From positions 62,001-126,000 of the forward strand of contig JBFLYP010000004.1 of the NCBI GenBank assembly GCA_040756575.1: a stretch of 64,000 bases of DNA, read 5' to 3'. How positions within the stretch are numbered: position 1 is the stretch's first letter; each line of letters starts with the position of its first letter. This DNA is from DTYU01 sp040756575. Its GTDB lineage: Bacteria; Bacillota; Desulfotomaculia; Desulfotomaculales; Ammonificaceae. The position numbers were made by a program, and so were the translations under genes. The notes under the pieces were generated by a model. The model saw only the letters and a list, made by a program, of their open reading frames with translations, was not told the origin of the DNA and searched no databases. Positions 25,918 to 34,358 of this stretch are shown piece after piece.

Positions 25918-26109
25918 GTGCGAGTGGAAGTTGATCATGACTTATGCATCGGGTGCGGTACTTGCGTAGAGTTATGCCCGGAGGTATTCCAATGGATAGA
26001 CGAAGAGGATAAGGCAACCGCTACGGGGGAGGAGGTTCCGGAAGACCTGGAGGAGGTTTGTCAGGAAGCGGCGGAAAGCTGCCCGACTGAGGCGATTATT
26101 ACACAATAA
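25918..26109 (+). CDS. Single-cluster 4Fe-4S ferredoxin
   Basis: A 63-residue electron carrier. CIGCGTCVELCP gives three cluster cysteines (CxxCxxC) plus a fourth cysteine, and AESCPTEAI gives the distal ligand. The extra cysteines in ELCP and EEVCQEA match the disulfide pair of the monocluster ferredoxin of Thermotoga. The strand VRVEVDHDL starts the family fold, so GTG 25918 (after GGGAGGAG) is preferred over ATG 25900. It is very acidic, as expected. A terminator follows. Confidence 0.92.
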   Translation: MRVEVDHDLCIGCGTCVELCPEVFQWIDEEDKATATGEEVPEDLEEVCQEAAESCPTEAIITQ

Positions 26110-26135
26110 ACCCTCGGCAATCCAATCTAAGGGAA

Positions 26136-26168
26136 GAGTCCCCGTTCGCTTAGCGGGGGCTTTTTCTT
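26136..26168 (+). terminator. Rho-independent terminator of the ferredoxin gene
   Basis: AGTCCCCG pairs with CGGGGGCT, followed by TTTTCTTT. Confidence 0.85.
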
Positions 26169-26252
26169 TATAGATAAATTGAACCCAGGAACCTCAAGAA
26201 GTAGAATAAGAATCGGTTGGCCACACGCACAGCAGTCGGTAGGGGGAGTGTC

Positions 26253-27398
26253 TTGAAACGTTTCAAAGTCCTGCATGTGGTCCGCCCGGCGGCGGGCGGG
26301 ATGAAGGGTCACTTACTGAGTCTACTGAAGCACACGGATAGGGAACTGTTCGAACCGTGGGTCGCTGGGCCACCCGGGGAGATGCTTAGTGCTGCGGAGA
26401 ATTCGGGCTTCAATGTATTTCCTTTACCCTTGCGGGGGGAGATCGACCTGATAAACGATTCCCGGGTGGTTTTACGGTTGGCGCGATTCCTGAAGGCTAA
26501 AAGGTTTGAAATTTTGCATGCCCATGGTTCCAAGGCGGGTCTGGTCGGCAGGCTTGCAGCGATGATTGCAGGTACGCCGGTAGTATTTTTTACGGCACAC
26601 AGCTCAATTCTTTATCCGGAATGGCCGGAATTTAAAAAGAAGGCCTATGTTTTCGCGGAAAAATGTTTGGCACGGCGAACCAACCGGGTGATTGCGGTTT
26701 CTGAAGCACTGCGCAGGGAACTGATCGAACGTGAAGGGATGAATCCCGGGCAGGTAGTAGCCGTTTATAACGGGATTAACCCCGGAGATTTTCAGACCGA
26801 GGAACCCCGGGAGTCAATCAGGGTGCGCCTGGGATTGCCGGTTGACCGGCCTGTCGTCGGGGCAGTAGCCCGGTTGGCTCCGCAAAAGGGACTGAACTAT
26901 CTTATCGAGGCAGCAGCGCTGATCTCGCCCGGAGAACGGCCGCTTTTTGTGGTAGTGGGTGACGGTCCGTTAAGGGCGGAGCTTGAAGCCTTAGTGGCGA
27001 AGAGGGGAGCCGGCGGGCACTTTATCTTCACCGGTTCGCGCGATGACGTACCGGTTTTTTTAAAGGCCTTCGACATATTGGCTCTCCCTTCGCTAACGGA
27101 AGCGCTGGGACTTGCTGTTTTAGAGGCCATGGCCGCCTCGCTCCCCGTTATTGCTACGGCAGTAGGTGGAATTCCTGAGGTGGTCGTTCACGGGGAAACC
27201 GGAATCCTTGTGCCTCCGCGGGACGCGGTTGCGCTTGCGAAAGGCGTAACAGAACTCCTCGCAGCACCGGAGCGCGCGGCCTCCTTTGGAGTGGCGGGTC
27301 GGAAGCGGGTCTGCGACCTCTTTACCGTAGAAAAAATGGCCGGGCGGGTAATGGATTTATACCGGGAGGCATTGACGGCCCAAGGTTTGCTTTTTTAA
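26253..27398 (+). CDS. GT4 family glycosyltransferase
   Basis: A 381-residue GT-B glycosyltransferase. The N-terminal domain begins KRFKVLHVVRPAAGGMKGHL, and the donor-binding domain has GAVARLAPQKGLNYLIEA and the acidic EALGLAVLEAMA motif (E-x7-E) typical of GT4 retaining enzymes. It closely resembles the enzymes for lipopolysaccharide/capsule or for envelope glycolipids. TTG 26253 with AGGGGGA upstream is the start. Likely cytoplasmic, membrane associated. It precedes a membrane protein with a phosphatase-like fold by 80 bases; a shared envelope role is plausible but unproven. Confidence 0.85.
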   Translation: MKRFKVLHVVRPAAGGMKGHLLSLLKHTDRELFEPWVAGPPGEMLSAAENSGFNVFPLPLRGEIDLINDSRVVLRLARFLKAKRFEILHAHGSKAGLVGRLAAMIAGTPVVFFTAHSSILYPEWPEFKKKAYVFAEKCLARRTNRVIAVSEALRRELIEREGMNPGQVVAVYNGINPGDFQTEEPRESIRVRLGLPVDRPVVGAVARLAPQKGLNYLIEAAALISPGERPLFVVVGDGPLRAELEALVAKRGAGGHFIFTGSRDDVPVFLKAFDILALPSLTEALGLAVLEAMAASLPVIATAVGGIPEVVVHGETGILVPPRDAVALAKGVTELLAAPERAASFGVAGRKRVCDLFTVEKMAGRVMDLYREALTAQGLLF

Positions 27399-27477
27399 AG
27401 AGAAAGTCCTTGTAATAAAGTCCTTATAGACTTAAAATTGCTTTAGTTTAGGTCATTTAGGCTGGGAGAGAAACGCA

Positions 27478-29688
27478 GTGCCTGAATCACACCAAAAAAC
27501 CAGCGGACGGGTAATAAGCGCAACACTGTCTGTATTTTTTGCGGCTTTAATTTGTGTCCTTTTTTGTGCCGGTCACGGAGCGGCCGAAGAGAAAAAAGGC
27601 CGGGTCGTTATGATAATCATTGACCGCTTGAGCATCGACGACCTGGAAAATCCGGTTTGTGAAAACCTGCGGCGCCTTATTTTTACAGGCGGTGTCGGCC
27701 TTTTAAACACCGCTACGGGCGGTATCCGGAATCCGGAAAACACCTACACCACCATTGGTGCAGGATCGCACGCGATCGCGACAAAGTCCGGCAACCTCGC
27801 TTATGAAGCGGACGAGAGACTGACGCAGGGCGTTGAGGCCGGAGAGGGGTTTGCGCAGCGCACAGGGTGCACCGTGAGACCGGGTAATGTGGTTGCCATA
27901 GAGATTCCTCATTTGAACAGGGTGAACGGTGCGCTGGATTATCCGGTCCAGCCCGGCGCTCTGGGAGAGAAACTAAGATCCGCGGGATTAAAGGCAGCCT
28001 GCCTGGGGAACGCGGACTGGCGCGAACACCCTGCACGGCAGGTTGCCACCATCGCCATGGATCGGCGGGGTCTGGTAGATTCGGGTTATGTCAGCAGGAC
28101 ACTTTTGTTGCGGGATCCTCTTTTCCCCGGCAGCTTCCGTACTGATTACGGGGTTCTCTGGAGTAAGTTGCGGACATTGAGCGACGCCGACTTCGTCGTG
28201 GTAGATCTTGGTGATACCTCCCGTCTGGATGAGGCGCAAGAAGAGATTACGGATGCGGTTTTCTTACAACGCTGGAACGAGACCTTAAAACGCGCGGACC
28301 GCTTTTTGGGGAAGGTATCAGGCGATCTTGACCTGCAGCGCGACCTTCTCATAGTGGTTTCGCCGACTCCCTCAAAGCGTGCTCTCCAGTCGGGTGACTG
28401 GTTCACCCCCGTTGTCATGACCGGGCGCGGCGTCCAACCCGGCACAGTGCTCACCTCTCCGTCTACCAGGCGTCCCGGCATTGTAATGAACACCGATCTT
28501 GCGCCAACGGTCTTAAAACACTTCGGTATAAGCACACCGGAAACGATGTCGGGAAGGCCGGTCTCAACGGCACAGGTAAGCGGTCAATTATCCTATTTGA
28601 AAGTCTTGCGAGAAAAAGCGATATTTGTGCACAATTTCCGGGCGCCGGTGATCAAGGGTTACCTCCTTTTCACCATTATCTTGTTAGTCGCAGCGGTGCT
28701 CTTAATCCTGTTAAGGGAGCATCGTTTGGCACGAAGGCTGAGGGTTCGCCAGTTCGTTATCAGCATCATGGGCTTACCGCTGGCCGCCCTTATTGTTCCG
28801 GTGTTAGAAACGCGTTCGCCGGTTCTGTACCTCTTGGGGATTGTCGCTATAACAGCCGCCTTTACCTTAGTAACCCTCTACTTTGAACAACGGCGCACCC
28901 TCGCAGGTTTTATTTTTCTTTCGGTGGCAACTGTGGGCGTGATAATTGCCGACATTTTCTCGGGCGGCACTTTAATGAAGGACTCGATCCTGAGTTATGA
29001 TGCGATGGGCGGTGCGCGGTTCTATGGTATCGGAAACGAGTATATGGGGGTACTGATAAGCGCCTTCATTTTTTCGGCCGCTTGCGTGTTAAGCACCTGG
29101 CCTTCACGCTTAACAAAGGCCGGAACGGCCCTTTTTGCAATTATAGTGATAATCGCCCTTGGCGCGCCGGGGCTCGGAGCCAATTTCGGCGGACTGCTGA
29201 CGGCATGCGTGGCTTTTCCCGTGACCTTTCTTGCGTTTGCGGGCGTCAGGTTTAAGTTGCGTTACGCGGCGGCGGTGATTGCGGTCTTGATCTTACTGCC
29301 GCTGATTTTTGTTGCCCTCGACTTTTACAGGCAATCGGGCGTACAGTCACACATAGGAAGGAATCTTTTGCTGGTTATACAGGAGCCGGCTGCGGCCTTC
29401 GATATCATCAAACGTAAAATGGCGATGAACATCAAGCTTTTTAAGTACACGATCTGGTCACGCGTTTTAGCGGCCGGAATCGGCGGGCTTCTGCTGCTAT
29501 CCTACCGGCCTGTCGGGGTAATGCTGGTCTTACGGAACCGTTACCCGTATCTGTTCAATGGTTTTGTTGGTGTGGTCGTTACCGCGGTGGCCGCTTTTTG
29601 CTTCAATGACTCCGGCACGGTGGCGGCGGCAACGGCAACGATTTTCGGCATCCCGCCGCTTTTGTATATCTTGTTAAGGGAGAGCTGA
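27478..29688 (+). CDS. Membrane protein with alkaline-phosphatase-like ectodomain
   Basis: A 736-residue protein. After a signal/anchor helix (about 13-35) an extracellular domain of about 330 residues begins KKGRVVMIIIDRLSIDDL, the metal-Asp strand of the alkaline phosphatase/sulfatase fold, with GAGSHAIAT and NTDLAPTVLKHFGI near its end. The C-terminal half has about ten membrane helices (from about 395). The combination resembles envelope phospho-sugar transferases, but I know no characterised close homolog. GTG start after GGGAGAGAAACGCA. It sits between a GT4 and an FAH-family gene. Confidence 0.65.
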   Translation: MPESHQKTSGRVISATLSVFFAALICVLFCAGHGAAEEKKGRVVMIIIDRLSIDDLENPVCENLRRLIFTGGVGLLNTATGGIRNPENTYTTIGAGSHAIATKSGNLAYEADERLTQGVEAGEGFAQRTGCTVRPGNVVAIEIPHLNRVNGALDYPVQPGALGEKLRSAGLKAACLGNADWREHPARQVATIAMDRRGLVDSGYVSRTLLLRDPLFPGSFRTDYGVLWSKLRTLSDADFVVVDLGDTSRLDEAQEEITDAVFLQRWNETLKRADRFLGKVSGDLDLQRDLLIVVSPTPSKRALQSGDWFTPVVMTGRGVQPGTVLTSPSTRRPGIVMNTDLAPTVLKHFGISTPETMSGRPVSTAQVSGQLSYLKVLREKAIFVHNFRAPVIKGYLLFTIILLVAAVLLILLREHRLARRLRVRQFVISIMGLPLAALIVPVLETRSPVLYLLGIVAITAAFTLVTLYFEQRRTLAGFIFLSVATVGVIIADIFSGGTLMKDSILSYDAMGGARFYGIGNEYMGVLISAFIFSAACVLSTWPSRLTKAGTALFAIIVIIALGAPGLGANFGGLLTACVAFPVTFLAFAGVRFKLRYAAAVIAVLILLPLIFVALDFYRQSGVQSHIGRNLLLVIQEPAAAFDIIKRKMAMNIKLFKYTIWSRVLAAGIGGLLLLSYRPVGVMLVLRNRYPYLFNGFVGVVVTAVAAFCFNDSGTVAAATATIFGIPPLLYILLRES

Positions 29689-29690
29689 CG

Positions 29691-30455
29691 GTGAAGATCG
29701 GTTATTTTAGAAGCCCCGGCGGCGCCTTCCGGGGCGTTGTTAAAGACGGCATCGTTTACCCGCTGCCCGAAGGAACTGCCGGGAAACCGTCAAGCCGGGG
29801 ATGCCCGCTGAAAGACTTGAAGGTTCTCGCCCCTTGTACTCCCGGGAAGATTGTCTGTGTAGGCCTGAACTACCGGGATCACGCCAAAGAACTCGGTTAC
29901 GCCCTTCCGGACGAGCCCGTGCTTTTTATTAAACCGCCAACAGCGGTGATTGGTCCGGATGAAAGTATTATTTACCCGTCGGTGTCACGGCAGGTTGACT
30001 ACGAGGCCGAGCTGGCGGTGGTCATCGGTAAAACCGCGAAGCGCGTGCGGGCCGGACAGGCTGCCGATTACATTTTGGGGTATACCTGCGGTAATGACGT
30101 GACAGCACGGGATTTACAGAAAAAAGACGGACAATGGACCCGGGCAAAATCCTTTGATACGTTTTGTCCCTTAGGTCCTTATATTGTTACCGACCTTGAT
30201 CCGAGGAACTGTGAAATATCTCTATATGTCAACGGGGAGAGAAAGCAACACTCGACAACAAGCGAGCTTATTTTCGACGTTTATTACCTGGTCAGCTTTA
30301 TCTCTTACATAATGACGCTGCACCGTGGGGATATCATTTTGACCGGAACCCCGAGCGGCGTGGGGCCGCTTAAGCCGGGTGACGAGGTGGTTGTAGAGGT
30401 TGAAGGCATCGGTAGGTTAAAAAACCGTGTAGTGAGAGAGTTGGATAATTCTTAA
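29691..30455 (+). CDS. Fumarylacetoacetate hydrolase (FAH) family protein
   Basis: A 254-residue FAH-fold enzyme. The N-terminal portion is short; the catalytic domain begins near GKIVCVGLNYRDHAKELG. Metal ligands are visible in DYEAELAVVIGK (Glu pair) and GYTCGNDVTARDLQ (Asp). GDIILTGTPSGVGPLKPGDEV is the family C-terminal signature. Relatives cleave or isomerise 2-keto acids such as hydroxymuconate, or act as oxaloacetate decarboxylases; specificity cannot be read. GTG start two bases after the membrane protein's stop, so one operon. Confidence 0.88.
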   Translation: MKIGYFRSPGGAFRGVVKDGIVYPLPEGTAGKPSSRGCPLKDLKVLAPCTPGKIVCVGLNYRDHAKELGYALPDEPVLFIKPPTAVIGPDESIIYPSVSRQVDYEAELAVVIGKTAKRVRAGQAADYILGYTCGNDVTARDLQKKDGQWTRAKSFDTFCPLGPYIVTDLDPRNCEISLYVNGERKQHSTTSELIFDVYYLVSFISYIMTLHRGDIILTGTPSGVGPLKPGDEVVVEVEGIGRLKNRVVRELDNS

Positions 30456-30473
30456 ACCGGGTGCAAAATTTTG

Positions 30474-30501
30474 TTGACAACGGGGGGGGATGTGTTACAA
30501 T
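30474..30501 (+). promoter_or_regulatory. speD promoter
   Basis: TTGACA (30474-30479) and TACAAT (30496-30501) are 16 bases apart. Transcription should start near 30508, at the base of a large hairpin. Confidence 0.7.
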
Positions 30502-30509
30502 TGTGATGG

Positions 30510-30620
30510 TTGGAATTGACCCCGCACTCAACCCGGCATACGAAGATTAGGCGTTACCGCAGTCTTTGTTCAGCCGGGAGAGATCTTCGGGGTGATGGGT
30601 TGAGTGCGGGGTGGTTCCAA
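30510..30620 (+). ncRNA. Strongly structured speD leader RNA
   Basis: TTGGAA at 30510-30515 pairs with TTCCAA at 30615-30620, and a perfect 15-base helix (CCCCGCACTCAACCC at 30520-30534 with 30597-30611) follows after a small bulge. Inside, CGAAGAT 30541-30547 can pair with ATCTTCG 30583-30589, and CCCGGC 30532-30537 with GCCGGG 30573-30578. No T run follows and the ribosome site at 30634-30643 is free. It could be a riboswitch aptamer for SAM or a polyamine, or a stand-alone RNA. I recognise no known class. Confidence 0.5.
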
Positions 30621-30651
30621 TAATATTTTAATAAAGGGGGAGATAACCAAA

Positions 30652-31032
30652 ATGAAACTGTTGGGTCGGCATGTTCTGGCCGAGATTTACGGATGTGATT
30701 TCGACATTCTGAACGACATCGAGCTGGTCGAAAAAATCATGGTCAATGCCGCACTCGATGCAGGCGCAGAGGTTAGGGAGTATGTTTTTCACAAGTTCAG
30801 TCCCCAAGGAGTAAGCGGGGTGGTGGTTATCTCTGAATCGCACCTTGCGATTCACACCTGGCCGGAACTCGGTTACGCGGCGGTTGATGTCTTCACGTGC
30901 GGCGATAAAGTTGATCCCTGGGAAGCTTGCGACTACCTTACGAAAGAGTTCAACGCCAAAAAGGTAGTAGCAAAAGAGCAGAAACGGGGGATAATTACGG
31001 AGACTCCTAAGCAGGCGGCCCAGGCAGTGTAA
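30652..31032 (+). CDS. speD: S-adenosylmethionine decarboxylase proenzyme
   Basis: A 126-residue pyruvoyl enzyme that decarboxylates SAM for spermidine synthesis. SESHLAIHTWPELGYAAVDV contains the self-cleavage Glu-Ser (S63 equivalent) that yields the pyruvoyl group, the His in IHTWPE and the downstream Cys in FTCGD. The N-terminal MKLLGRHVLAEIYGCD is family typical. ATG 30652 is preceded by AAAGGGGGAGA. No spermidine synthase gene lies next to it. The structured leader suggests regulation at RNA level. Confidence 0.96.
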   Translation: MKLLGRHVLAEIYGCDFDILNDIELVEKIMVNAALDAGAEVREYVFHKFSPQGVSGVVVISESHLAIHTWPELGYAAVDVFTCGDKVDPWEACDYLTKEFNAKKVVAKEQKRGIITETPKQAAQAV

Positions 31033-31085
31033 CTAAGGAGGGGTTTTTATTAGTACGGGCTTAAAAGAGGAAAAGGAGTCCACTT

Positions 31086-31130
31086 AGGCCTTGCAAAGTT
31101 AGGGCGACATTGCAAGGCCAATTTGTTTTT
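31086..31130 (+). terminator. Rho-independent terminator after speD
   Basis: GGCCTTGCAA pairs with TTGCAAGGCC, followed by AATTTGTTTTT. A 13-codon frame ahead of it (ISTGLKEEKEST from 31049) has a strong AAGGAGGGG site but no normal start codon. Confidence 0.75.
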
Positions 31131-31208
31131 ACGGTGCGCGAGAGGGAGGAAAAAAAGTTGGTTCGGGCGAATATAAAAGTTTTATAGAGAAATTAAGGAG
31201 GAACGGTT

Positions 31209-31940
31209 TTGAGGGGGCTCAAACTGCTGCCGCCCCTTAGGAAAAGCCTCGATGCTGTACATGCGGCGGTAAAAGAGGCGGTGAAAACGGCCGGAGATAT
31301 CTGTTACGGCAAGCTTGTGGGTGAAGAGGCGTTGGACGGTAGCTTGCGGCCGTCGCTGGTTTTTATCTGCGGCCGGTTATGCGGGCGGCCCGTTGTTAGC
31401 GTCTTACCGTTGGCAAAAGCGGTTCAGTTTATATTCGTAGCCGGAGAGGTTCACCGTAGGGCCGTCGCTGGCGAATTAGGAGGCAGCAGCCTCAAGTCGC
31501 ATATCTTACTCGGAGACTACCTTTACAGCGGGGCCTTTCGTGTATTAGCGGATGCGGGACTCCAAGAAATGCTCATACCATTGTCAAAGGTTGTCCAGGC
31601 CGAATGTGAAGCGGCAGTGACATCGGTGAATGATGCGAAACCCGACCCGGAAACCATTAAAAAAGAAACGGCGCTGTTGGTTGGCGAATCGTGTAGACTA
31701 CCGGGCCTACTGGCCGCGGTCGATTTTGTTGATCAACTATACAATTTCGGGATTAATTTAGGAATGGCTTGCGGGTATCTAAAGCGTAAGCGTCCTTTAG
31801 TTGAAATATCAGGATATCTCAAATCTTGTGAAGAAGCGCTTTCACAACTGCCTGCCGGGTCTGTTTGTCAACAATTAGAGCGGATAGTAAGGTTTGTTGC
31901 CGAAAACGGGCTGTCTGCTGAGGCAGCGGCAACTCGGTAG
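31209..31940 (+). CDS. Polyprenyl synthase-like protein lacking both Asp-rich motifs
   Basis: A 243-residue protein with the fold pattern of trans-prenyl diphosphate synthases: LRPSLVFICGRLCG, AKAVQFIFVAGEVHRRAV, KSHILLGDYLYSGAFRVLAD and NFGINLGMACGYLKRKR align with the helices of HepT/IspB-type enzymes. The first DDxxD is replaced by GEVHR and the second by GYLKRK, so it cannot bind the Mg-diphosphate in the normal way. It is likely a regulatory or non-catalytic subunit, as in two-component heptaprenyl diphosphate synthases. TTG start. It heads the menaquinone cluster. Confidence 0.7.
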   Translation: MRGLKLLPPLRKSLDAVHAAVKEAVKTAGDICYGKLVGEEALDGSLRPSLVFICGRLCGRPVVSVLPLAKAVQFIFVAGEVHRRAVAGELGGSSLKSHILLGDYLYSGAFRVLADAGLQEMLIPLSKVVQAECEAAVTSVNDAKPDPETIKKETALLVGESCRLPGLLAAVDFVDQLYNFGINLGMACGYLKRKRPLVEISGYLKSCEEALSQLPAGSVCQQLERIVRFVAENGLSAEAAATR

Positions 31941-32021
31941 ATTCGTAAAATACAGGGCGGAAGTGCGGGTTATTTTGCCGGTGACTCGCTTACCTAATAA
32001 GGTTTCATCGGAGGAGGCTTT

Positions 32022-32741
32022 GTGGAAATACAGGAATACAAGGAGAAAGAGGCTTATGTACATACATTATTCTCGTCTATCGCCCACCGGTATGACCTGC
32101 TGAACACCGTTTTAAGTTTTAACCGCGATAAGTATTGGCGGCGGTTCGCGGTTGCCCAGTGCGGGCTGAAGCCCGGCGGTTGTGGAATCGATGTTTGTTG
32201 CGGGACAGGGATGTTTGCCCTTGAACAGGCAAAAGTCGTGGGCCTCCGCGGGCGAGTCGTAGGGGTTGATTTTTGCGAGGAGATGATGGCGAGAGGACGG
32301 CGGAATGTCGCACGCACGCCGTATAAAGACGTAATCGAATTCGTGTGGGGAAATGCGATGGACCTGCCCTTTAAAGACGATACCTTCGATTGTGCCACGA
32401 TCGGTTTCGCCCTCCGCAATGTGCCCGATATCAAACAGGTCATTAGGGAGATGATGCGGGTTGTCCGCCCAGGGGGGAAAGTGGTTTCGCTTGAATTAGC
32501 CAAACCGTCCTTGCCGGTATTCAAACAGTGTTATTACCTGTATTTTAACCACGTGGTGCCCATCCTCGGGCGCTTGGGTGTGGGGCTGGGCGGGCCTTAC
32601 TCCTACCTGCCAAAATCTCTAAATTCTTTCCCCCATCAGAAAGAGATAAGGGACCTTTTTGAAGACGTGGGTTTGAGGGATGCCAAATACCACGAGTTGA
32701 CGGGCGGCATCGTTGCGGTACACGTGGGCACAAAACCCTAA
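32022..32741 (+). CDS. menG: Demethylmenaquinone methyltransferase
   Basis: A 239-residue SAM-dependent methyltransferase of the UbiE/MenG family that makes the last step to menaquinone. Motif I GIDVCCGTGMFALEQA near residue 52, then FVWGNAMDLPFKDDTFD and the family segment IGFALRNVPD, are visible. The start is GTG 32022 after ATCGGAGGAGGC. Position in a cluster with ubiD, ubiA and mqn genes supports the menaquinone role. Confidence 0.92.
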   Translation: MEIQEYKEKEAYVHTLFSSIAHRYDLLNTVLSFNRDKYWRRFAVAQCGLKPGGCGIDVCCGTGMFALEQAKVVGLRGRVVGVDFCEEMMARGRRNVARTPYKDVIEFVWGNAMDLPFKDDTFDCATIGFALRNVPDIKQVIREMMRVVRPGGKVVSLELAKPSLPVFKQCYYLYFNHVVPILGRLGVGLGGPYSYLPKSLNSFPHQKEIRDLFEDVGLRDAKYHELTGGIVAVHVGTKP

Positions 32742-32903
32742 GTGGGAGTACGTTCTCCGTTTAAAGTCTACGTTATCAGAGTTAGTGTCGAGGGCTATTC
32801 ACTTTGAGAAAGTCACGAAGTTCAAAGCTCGAAATCATGTTGTGAGCATTTAGTGCGTCGGTAGACGTGGATTACTGCTGAAAAATGGTGACCGGCGACC
32901 GAA

Positions 32904-34358
32904 ATGGTGGTGATTTTCTTGGGATACCGGGATCTCCGGGAGTTTATAAAGGTGCTGGAGCAGCATGGAGAGTTAAAGCGGGTCAGCGCAGAGGTGGATG
33001 CCGATCTCGAGATTACGGAGATTACCGACCGCGTTGTAAAGGCGGGGGGTCCGGCTTTATTATTCGAGAGAGTCAAGGGCTACGATATCCCGGTGGTAAT
33101 AAACCTGTTCGGCAGCCTGGCACGAATGAAACTTGCGCTTGATACCGACGATTTAGACGCCCTGGGGGAAGAAATGTCCCGGCTGTTACAGCCGGAATTG
33201 CCCCAGACCTTTTTGGAAAAGATTAAAGCATTGCCAAGGCTGGCACAGCTTTCTTCCTTCATCCCGAAAGCGGTTCGCTCCGGCCCCTGTAAAGAGGTTA
33301 TTGTCAAGGAACCGGATCTTACCCGGCTCCCGGTTCTAAAGTGCTGGCCCGGAGACGGCGGCCGCTTCATCACCCTGCCGCTCGTCTTTACTCAGGATCC
33401 GGAAACCGGGCGGCGGAACGTAGGAATGTACCGGATGCAGGTCTTCGACGCGCGGACTACCGGAATGCATTGGCATATCCATAAGGATGGGGCGGCGCAT
33501 TACCGGAAGGCGTGCGCCGAGGGGAGAAGGTTGCCGGTGGCGGTTGCATTGGGGGCTGATCCCGCCACGATATACGCAGCGACGGCACCGCTGCCGCACG
33601 GGGTAGACGAGCTTCTGCTGGCCGGTTTTATAAGGCGGGAACCTGTAGAACTGGTGCGCTGCGAGACCATTGACATAGAGGTTCCGGCTAACGCCGAAAT
33701 CATCCTCGAGGGTTATGTGGACCCGGAGGAAAGAAGGCTGGAGGGTCCTTTCGGCGACCACACGGGTTATTACTCTTTAGCGGACTACTACCCTGTTTTT
33801 CACGTCACCTGCATCACCCACCGGAAAAACCCGATCTACCCGGCGACGGTGGTGGGGCGGCCTGTGATGGAAGATACCTTCATAGGCAAGGCGACTGAGC
33901 GGCTTTTTCTCCCCCTTATCAGGATGCAACTTCCCGAAGTGGTAGATATGAACTTCCCGGTGGAAGGCGTGGTGCATAACTGTGTTGTTCTGTCGGTCAA
34001 GAAGTCGTTCCCGGGGCATGCCCGGAAGATAATCCACGCGGTTTGGGGAATGGGGCAGCTTTGTTTCAGTAAACTGGTAATTGTCGTTGATGAACATGTT
34101 AACGTCCAGGATATGAGCGAAGTCTGGTGGAGGGTTTTCAACAACGTCGATCCCCGCCGGGATGTTATCCTGTCGGAGGGGCCGCTCGACGTCTTGGACC
34201 ATTCATCCCCCCGCTTTGCATACGGGTCCAAGATGGGGATTGATGCCACTCGAAAGTGGCCGGGGGAAGGACACGAACGGGAGTGGCCGGAAGATATCAT
34301 CATGAGCCCCGAAGTGAAAGCGCTGGTAGACAGGAGGTGGGAGGAGTATGGCATTTAA
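32904..34358 (+). CDS. ubiD: UbiD family decarboxylase (menaquinone branch)
   Basis: A 484-residue prenylated-FMN dependent decarboxylase. Typical segments are YRDLREFIKVLEQHGEL, GRRNVGMYRMQV, MHWHIHKDGAAHY, EGPFGDHTGYY and the acidic/Arg catalytic region of RLEGPFGDH. In the futalosine pathway this enzyme type decarboxylates the naphthoate ring (MqnL-like). It overlaps ubiA by 11 bases, and the mqn genes follow. No ubiX-type flavin prenyltransferase is seen in this window. Start ATG 32904 is taken by homology of the N terminus. Confidence 0.92.
   Translation: MVVIFLGYRDLREFIKVLEQHGELKRVSAEVDADLEITEITDRVVKAGGPALLFERVKGYDIPVVINLFGSLARMKLALDTDDLDALGEEMSRLLQPELPQTFLEKIKALPRLAQLSSFIPKAVRSGPCKEVIVKEPDLTRLPVLKCWPGDGGRFITLPLVFTQDPETGRRNVGMYRMQVFDARTTGMHWHIHKDGAAHYRKACAEGRRLPVAVALGADPATIYAATAPLPHGVDELLLAGFIRREPVELVRCETIDIEVPANAEIILEGYVDPEERRLEGPFGDHTGYYSLADYYPVFHVTCITHRKNPIYPATVVGRPVMEDTFIGKATERLFLPLIRMQLPEVVDMNFPVEGVVHNCVVLSVKKSFPGHARKIIHAVWGMGQLCFSKLVIVVDEHVNVQDMSEVWWRVFNNVDPRRDVILSEGPLDVLDHSSPRFAYGSKMGIDATRKWPGEGHEREWPEDIIMSPEVKALVDRRWEEYGI

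Noticed and set aside
31049..31087. 13-codon leader peptide after speD
   Set aside because: There is a strong ribosome site but only ATT as start codon; too weak to call as a gene.
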